A stretch of 64,000 nucleotides of DNA, from positions 1 to 64,000 of the forward strand of contig CAYTBN010000029.1 of assembly GCA_964436045.1 (NCBI GenBank), written 5' to 3'. The DNA comes from CAYTBN01 sp964436045. Lineage in GTDB: Bacteria > Myxococcota_A > UBA796 > UBA9615 > CAYRNR01. Positions 59,652 through 64,000 of the stretch are shown here, piece after piece. The position numbers and the translations under genes were made by a program. The notes under the pieces are model-generated. The model had not been told where the DNA came from. It saw nothing but the letters and a program-made list of their open reading frames with translations, and did not search any database. The stretch's first letter is position 1; each line of letters opens with the position of its first letter.

Positions 59652-60176
59652 ATGTCCAGCCAGGCCATGAACGCGGCGCTCGCGGCGCTGATCGATCTGC
59701 ACCGGGAGGTGGACCGGGTGGCGGCACCGATCGCGGCGCGCCTGGGCAGACGGCTGCGCTGTGGCCCCGGCTGTACCGACTGTTGCGTGGACGACCTGAC
59801 CGTGTTCGAGGTGGAGGCCGAGCGGATCCGGTGGGGGGGCGGACAGGTGTTGCGCAAGGGGAGTCCGGGGCCCGAGGGCGCCTGCGCGATGCTCGACGGC
59901 GATGGCAACTGCCGGGTTTACGACCACCGCCCCTACGTCTGCCGCACCCAGGGCTTGCCCCTGCGCTGGTTCGAGGAGCTGGAACCGGGCGACTGGGCCG
60001 AGTACCGGGACATCTGCCAGCTCAACGTCCCGGGAGAACCGGCGGTGGAAGCCCTGGACCCCAAGGATTGCTGGGAGATCGGTCCGTTCGAGGGCCCCCT
60101 GGCCCAGCTCCAGGCCAACCTGGACGGTGGCGAACTTCGGCGGGTGGCGCTGCGGGAGCTGTTCCGGCGGCGATAG
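59652..60176 (+). CDS. YkgJ-family zinc/iron-chelating protein
   Basis: A 174-residue Cys-cluster protein of the UPF0153/YkgJ type. RCGPGCTDCCVDD supplies a CxxxCxxCC motif and EGACAMLDGDGNCRVYDHRPYVCR adds three Cys spaced as in the family. These bind a Zn or Fe-S centre. ATG 59652 is preceded by GGAGAGG and was chosen over GTG 59637. Its biochemical role is unknown in general. Confidence 0.82.
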   Translation: MSSQAMNAALAALIDLHREVDRVAAPIAARLGRRLRCGPGCTDCCVDDLTVFEVEAERIRWGGGQVLRKGSPGPEGACAMLDGDGNCRVYDHRPYVCRTQGLPLRWFEELEPGDWAEYRDICQLNVPGEPAVEALDPKDCWEIGPFEGPLAQLQANLDGGELRRVALRELFRRR

Positions 60177-60182
60177 CCCCGA

Positions 60183-60830
60183 TCACTCGTCCGGATCGAG
60201 GACGAAGGTGTGCTCCTCGGTGATCACGTGGCACTCGTCGGCGTCGACCTCGATGGCCTCGTACTCGGACTCGAAACCCGGCGCCTCGGCCCACAGGTCG
60301 ATGAAGCCGTCGTACTCGTACCCACAGACGAAGCCGCCGTCCTGGCCGAAGGGCTCGCAGGGCTCCGGGGCGGTCCAGAGCTCGTCCTGGGGCACGTACT
60401 CGACCGCGGCGTCGGCGATGTTGTCGCCCGCCGCATCGACCACGTAGGCGATCACCGACGGCACCTCCTCGTCGGTGCAGTCCACCGGCTGGAGTGTCAC
60501 CTCGATGTTCTGGCCTTGCACGTGGCACTCGTCTTCGGTGACCGTCACGGTCTCCTCGTGGTCCTGGTAGCCTTCCGCCTCCACGCGGATCAGGATCTCG
60601 CCGGCGACCTCGTAGCCGCACAGGTAGACGCCGGCGATGTGCTCGCAAGCCACAGGCGCCTCCCCGCCGGTCTCGTAGCTCACCAGCGCGTCCACCGCCA
60701 GGCCGGCGTCATCGAGCACGGTCACCGACACCGAGACCGCGGCGATGGCGGTGCAGTCCAGGCCGTCGTCCGGGCAGCCCTGTACCAGCAGGGCGAGGCC
60801 GCACAGCACCCATCCGGTTGCACGCATCAT
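60183..60830 (-). CDS. Lipoprotein with two carboxypeptidase-regulatory-like repeats
   Basis: A 215-residue lipoprotein (lipobox LLVQGC). Two internal repeats of about 85 residues align: CGYEVAGEILIRVEAEGYQ followed by EDECHV, and CGYEYDGFIDLWAEAPGFE followed by ADECHV. Each carries paired Cys and the G/Y-rich turn of a carboxypeptidase-regulatory-like (transthyretin-type) sandwich. GGAGGG lies before the MM start. It follows the EamA gene, overlapping by one base (TGATG), so they are coupled. Confidence 0.78.
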   Translation of the reverse strand: MMRATGWVLCGLALLVQGCPDDGLDCTAIAAVSVSVTVLDDAGLAVDALVSYETGGEAPVACEHIAGVYLCGYEVAGEILIRVEAEGYQDHEETVTVTEDECHVQGQNIEVTLQPVDCTDEEVPSVIAYVVDAAGDNIADAAVEYVPQDELWTAPEPCEPFGQDGGFVCGYEYDGFIDLWAEAPGFESEYEAIEVDADECHVITEEHTFVLDPDE

Positions 60831-61720
60831 CAGGCCCTCCGTTCGTCGTTCCCCCCCCGCACCGTCTTCCGTGGCAAGTAGCGTACCAGCAGACCGAGCA
60901 CGATCAGGCCGCCGCCGATGATGGTGGCCCCGTGCACCGGTTCGCGCCAGAACAGGAACACCCACAGGGGGTTGATCACCGGCTCCAGCAGGGTGATGAC
61001 CCCGGCCTCCTGGGGACTCACCCGGGCGATGCCGCGGCTGAAGATCACGTAGGGCGCGGCCATCTGGATCAGTCCGAAGGCCGCGAGCACAGCGAGCTGG
61101 CCCGACGACGGCAGAGGCGCCCCGCTGGCCAGGATCCAGGGCACCAGCACCGCGGCGCTGACCGCGTGGTTGAGGAACACCAGCACGAAGGGGTCGTGCT
61201 CGCGCAGCACCCGCAGGCTGAGCACCACGCCGGCGTAGGACAGCCCGGCGCCCAGGCCCATCAACACCCCGGCCGCCTCGGTCCCGCCCCAGAAGGTCAC
61301 CAGGATCACGGCCATCCCGACCATGCCCAGGGCGAGCGCCGCCAGGCTGCGCTTCTCCAGCTTCTCGCCCAGCAGCAGCACCGCGCCGATGACCATCCAC
61401 AGGGGCGCCGTGTACTGTAGCAGGATCGCGTTGGCCGCCGTGGTGCGGGTCATCGACCACATCAGCAGCAGGTTCATCGACGCGAACGACAGCACCATCG
61501 GCACCAGCGCCGGGTGCCAGCGCAGCCTCCGCCAGCGCACGAAGGGCAGCAGGAAGATCGCGGCGAACGCGCAGCGCCACAGGCCGATGGTCGGCCCGGC
61601 GGTGGCGTCGGGGAGCGCTTGCAGGGGCGGGCTCTTGACGAAGAACCCGCTGAGCGACCACAGCACGGCCGCCGCCAGGATCAACAGGCGTCCGCGGCGG
61701 GTGGCGTCGGCGTCGGTCAT
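60830..61720 (-). CDS. EamA/DMT-family metabolite transporter
   Basis: A 296-residue inner-membrane protein with ten membrane helices in two EamA repeats. LLILAAAVLWSLSGFFVKS opens the first repeat and MGLGAGLSYAGVVLSLRVL opens the second; PEAGVITLLEPVINPLWVFL-type residues (QEAGVITLLEPVINPLWVF) close it. This family exports or exchanges amino acids and other small metabolites. Downstream of the aminotransferase gene on the same strand, 34 bp apart, it could export or import that enzyme's substrate or product. Confidence 0.9.
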   Translation of the reverse strand: MTDADATRRGRLLILAAAVLWSLSGFFVKSPPLQALPDATAGPTIGLWRCAFAAIFLLPFVRWRRLRWHPALVPMVLSFASMNLLLMWSMTRTTAANAILLQYTAPLWMVIGAVLLLGEKLEKRSLAALALGMVGMAVILVTFWGGTEAAGVLMGLGAGLSYAGVVLSLRVLREHDPFVLVFLNHAVSAAVLVPWILASGAPLPSSGQLAVLAAFGLIQMAAPYVIFSRGIARVSPQEAGVITLLEPVINPLWVFLFWREPVHGATIIGGGLIVLGLLVRYLPRKTVRGGNDERRA

Positions 61721-61754
61721 CGGGGGCCCATGCTCGCACGGGCCGCCGTGGGGA

Positions 61755-63125
61755 TCACCCGGTGTAGTGGCGGTCGACCACGGCGAGGGCGCGGTCGAGG
61801 CGGGCGATGCCGTCGTCGATGTCGTCGCGGGTGGCGATCAGGGGCGGTGCCAAGGCGATGGAGTTGGTGGGGTTGGCCGCCATCGCGATCATGTCCTCGG
61901 CGGCGATGGCCTTGGCCAGCTCCTGCTTGGGCGTGGGCCCCTTGCTCAGCCGCGCGTCCATCGGCTGGATCGGTTCTCTGGTCGTCCGGTCTTTGACCAG
62001 ATCGAGGCCCACGAACAGACCCAGGCCGCGGACCTCGCCGATGCAAGGGTGGCGATCCTGGAGCGCGCGGGCCTGGTCCAGCAGGTAGGCGCCCAGGGTG
62101 GCGGAGTTCTCGATCAGGCCGTCCTCCTCGTAGATCTGGATCACGCGGAGCGCCGTGGCGCAGGCCAGGGCGTGACCGGCGTAGGTGGCGCCGTGGTTGA
62201 AGAAGCGGTCGCGGAACAGGTCGGCCACGGGTTTGCGGGCGATGGTCGCCCCCAGCGGGACGTACCCGGCGGTGATGCCCTTGGCCACGGCCATCACGTC
62301 AGGCACCACGTCCCAGTGGTCCACCGCAAACCAGCGGCCCGTGCGGCCGAACCCGCTCATCACCTCGTCGGCGATCAGCAACAGGCCGTGGCGATCGCAG
62401 ATCTCGCGGATGCGGGGCATGTAGTCCGGCGGAGGCACGATGACGCCGTTGGCCCCGGTGATCGGCTCGACGATCATCCCGGCGATCTGGTCGGCGCCGC
62501 CCTCCAGCTCGATCACCTCGTCGACGAAGGAGGCGCAGCGCAGCTCACACGACGGGTACTCCAGGCCGAACATGCAGCGGTAGCAGTAGGGCTGCGGTAC
62601 GGGCACCCAGTCGGTGCCGCCCCGGATCTGGGCCCACGACCGCACGTCCCCCACCGACAGGGTCAGCGCTGCCGCCGTGGCGCCGTGGTAGGCCCGGTAG
62701 CGACACAGGATCTTGGCCTTGCCCGTGGCCTGGTGGGCGATCTTGATCGCCGCCTCCACCGCCTCGGTGCCCCCCAGCGTCAGGAACGAGCGGGACAGGT
62801 CACCGGGCGTGATCTCCGCCAGCGTGCGGGCCAGCAGCGCCCGCGGCTGGGTCGAAAACGTCGGCGCGAACGAGCACAGCGACCCGCTCTGCTCCCGGAT
62901 CGCCTCGACCACCCGCCGGTCGCCGTGGCCGATGTTGTGGCTGGCAAAACACGACGAGAAGTCCAGCCGCTCCCGCCCGTCCTCGGTCACGAACCGGCAC
63001 CCCTCCGCGGACACCACCCGCGGCGGCGCCACGTCGGGCTGATGACTCCACGAGTGGAAGACGTGCTCGACCTCGTAGCGGTCCAGGTCGGCGGGGGTGG
63101 CGGGGATGTTGGGCAGATCGCGCAT
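61755..63125 (-). CDS. Class III (omega) aminotransferase
   Basis: A 456-residue PLP aminotransferase. The N-terminus has HVFHSWSHQ typical of omega-aminotransferases; LTLGGTEAVEAAIKIA binds PLP phosphate; LLIADEVMSGFGRTGRWFA contains the conserved Asp; the PLP Lys lies in DVMAVAKGITAGYVPLGA. ATG 63125 is preceded by GAGGTGG at a good distance. The same frame is open a further 261 bp upstream through a serpin-like remnant. It transfers amino groups between an amine or amino acid and a keto acid; the substrate is unknown. Confidence 0.88.
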   Translation of the reverse strand: MRDLPNIPATPADLDRYEVEHVFHSWSHQPDVAPPRVVSAEGCRFVTEDGRERLDFSSCFASHNIGHGDRRVVEAIREQSGSLCSFAPTFSTQPRALLARTLAEITPGDLSRSFLTLGGTEAVEAAIKIAHQATGKAKILCRYRAYHGATAAALTLSVGDVRSWAQIRGGTDWVPVPQPYCYRCMFGLEYPSCELRCASFVDEVIELEGGADQIAGMIVEPITGANGVIVPPPDYMPRIREICDRHGLLLIADEVMSGFGRTGRWFAVDHWDVVPDVMAVAKGITAGYVPLGATIARKPVADLFRDRFFNHGATYAGHALACATALRVIQIYEEDGLIENSATLGAYLLDQARALQDRHPCIGEVRGLGLFVGLDLVKDRTTREPIQPMDARLSKGPTPKQELAKAIAAEDMIAMAANPTNSIALAPPLIATRDDIDDGIARLDRALAVVDRHYTG

Positions 63126-63386
63126 GACGGCCACCTCGTTGCTGGCGTCGTACACCAGCACCGGGCCGCGGTTCAACTGCGGAAACGCATTGTGGCGGGC
63201 GGCGTTGACGTAGACGTTCCCCTGCAGGCCCTCGCCGGTGAAGATGCCGCTGAAGTCGGCGAGTTGCTCGTCGAACATGTCGGTCATGCCCAGGGACTGC
63301 AGGGCCTCCTTCAGGGGCAGCTCGTAGTCCATCTCGAAGGACGGCAGGTGGACGGTGGCCGGGCATCGGCGTGCCCGGTACCGCGG
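63126..63386 (-). pseudogene. Serpin remnant abutting the aminotransferase frame
   Basis: Reading in the aminotransferase frame upstream of its start gives VHLPSFEMDYELPLKEAL then SLGMTDMFDEQLADFSGI, the strand-6A/helix-I block of serpins (LPxFxxxxxxxLxxxLxxxGM, ADFSGI). About 65 residues later the sequence reaches the aminotransferase start. The reactive-centre loop and the conserved hinge (EEGTEAAAAT) are absent. The frame begins after TAG 63389-63387. It is likely a truncated serpin gene fused to the start region of the aminotransferase by deletion. Confidence 0.6.
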
Positions 63387-63488
63387 CTACCGGCGTCGCG
63401 CCCAGCGGCCCACGACCGCCCACAACCCTCGCGGGGCCGACTCGAGGTCCTCGTCGTCGTCCAGGACCATGTCGAGGACGGGACCCTG

Positions 63489-63606
<118 letters not shown>

Positions 63607-64000
63607 GCCTCCGCCCGAACATCCTCCAACGTCAGCGTCAGATCCGGCTCGAACGACCCCAGGACGATCTCCTCGTCCTCGACCCCGAGCTCGCTCCGGA
63701 CCGGTGCGACCGGGAGGGGGGGCTCCATGCTCGGAATCCCCTCGCTGCCGTCCAGCGACAGCGACAGCACGTCCTCCGACACGAGCAGGTGGGCGTCGCT
63801 CACCTCTCCTGACGGCCAGCCAGCGACGAGCAGCGTGCAGCCCCGGCAGAACAGCACACCCGAGGGAAGCACGAAGGCCGCCTTGAGCCCGCAACCCGGG
63901 CAGACGGCGCCGTCCTCGAACCCCTCGGCGCCATCGGTCGCGGCGTGCAGCGCGATCCCGTGGCTCCCCGCCAGCATCCGCCGCTGGGGCGGCGTCAGCC

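Overview
The window is a stretch of very GC-rich Gram-negative chromosome. No rRNA, tRNA, CRISPR array, transposase or integrase is visible. Several traits point to a myxobacterium-like or deltaproteobacterial lineage: many lipoproteins whose lipobox Cys is followed by an Asp-rich spacer, MopE-type calcium-motif repeat proteins, C-termini resembling MYXO-CTERM anchors, an IgGFc-binding lipoprotein, a caspase-like lipoprotein, and FHA/GGDEF, ankyrin and alpha-2-macroglobulin proteins. Taxonomy is inferred only from gene content and base composition.

Layout. 1-902: a MerR-like coiled-coil regulator and an acidic protein running off the left edge. 1086-6000: a tightly overlapping operon of a GT2 glycosyltransferase, two methyltransferases, a flippase-like membrane protein and a GT-C transferase, probably building a lipid-linked glycan. 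6085-12823: envelope proteins, including a degenerate M1-peptidase fold joined to an outer-membrane barrel, an NlpC/P60 lipoprotein, a second flippase-like protein, an alpha/beta-hydrolase stump and a PLP enzyme. 12981-17277: an ECF sigma factor, a zinc-finger anti-sigma factor, a caspase-like lipoprotein and a MopE-like surface protein in one operon. 17337-21643: a GT4 transferase, a WcaJ-type initiating sugar transferase and a membrane GT, an exopolysaccharide unit. 21657-27419: a degenerate carbamoyltransferase, two secreted proteins, tandem hairpins, an orphan intrinsic terminator and a flavoprotein. 27526-41466: mostly secreted lipoproteins, including two pairs of tandem paralogues (two Ig-like, two beta-helix), plus PgeF, a TPR lipoprotein, an ankyrin protein and a nitroreductase. 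41596-50280: a PHP-domain lipoprotein, a broken FHA-GGDEF diguanylate cyclase, a calcium-motif lipoprotein, a radical SAM enzyme and short Cys-rich lipoproteins. 50295-64000: an IgGFc-binding lipoprotein, a 2039-residue alpha-2-macroglobulin, ArsC and a thioredoxin-like partner, a YkgJ-type protein, an EamA transporter, and an aminotransferase preceded by a serpin remnant.

The coherent themes are surface glycan synthesis (three blocks), envelope stress or surface signalling (the sigma/anti-sigma/caspase operon) and a large secreted lipoproteome. Gene decay is also clear: truncated remnants of an alpha/beta hydrolase, a response-regulator receiver, a beta-helix tail, an FHA domain and a serpin, and two coding frames cut by in-frame TAG codons. 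The best candidate for an undescribed system is the sigma/anti-sigma/caspase-lipoprotein/MopE operon; the M1-like/Omp85-like fusion is second.
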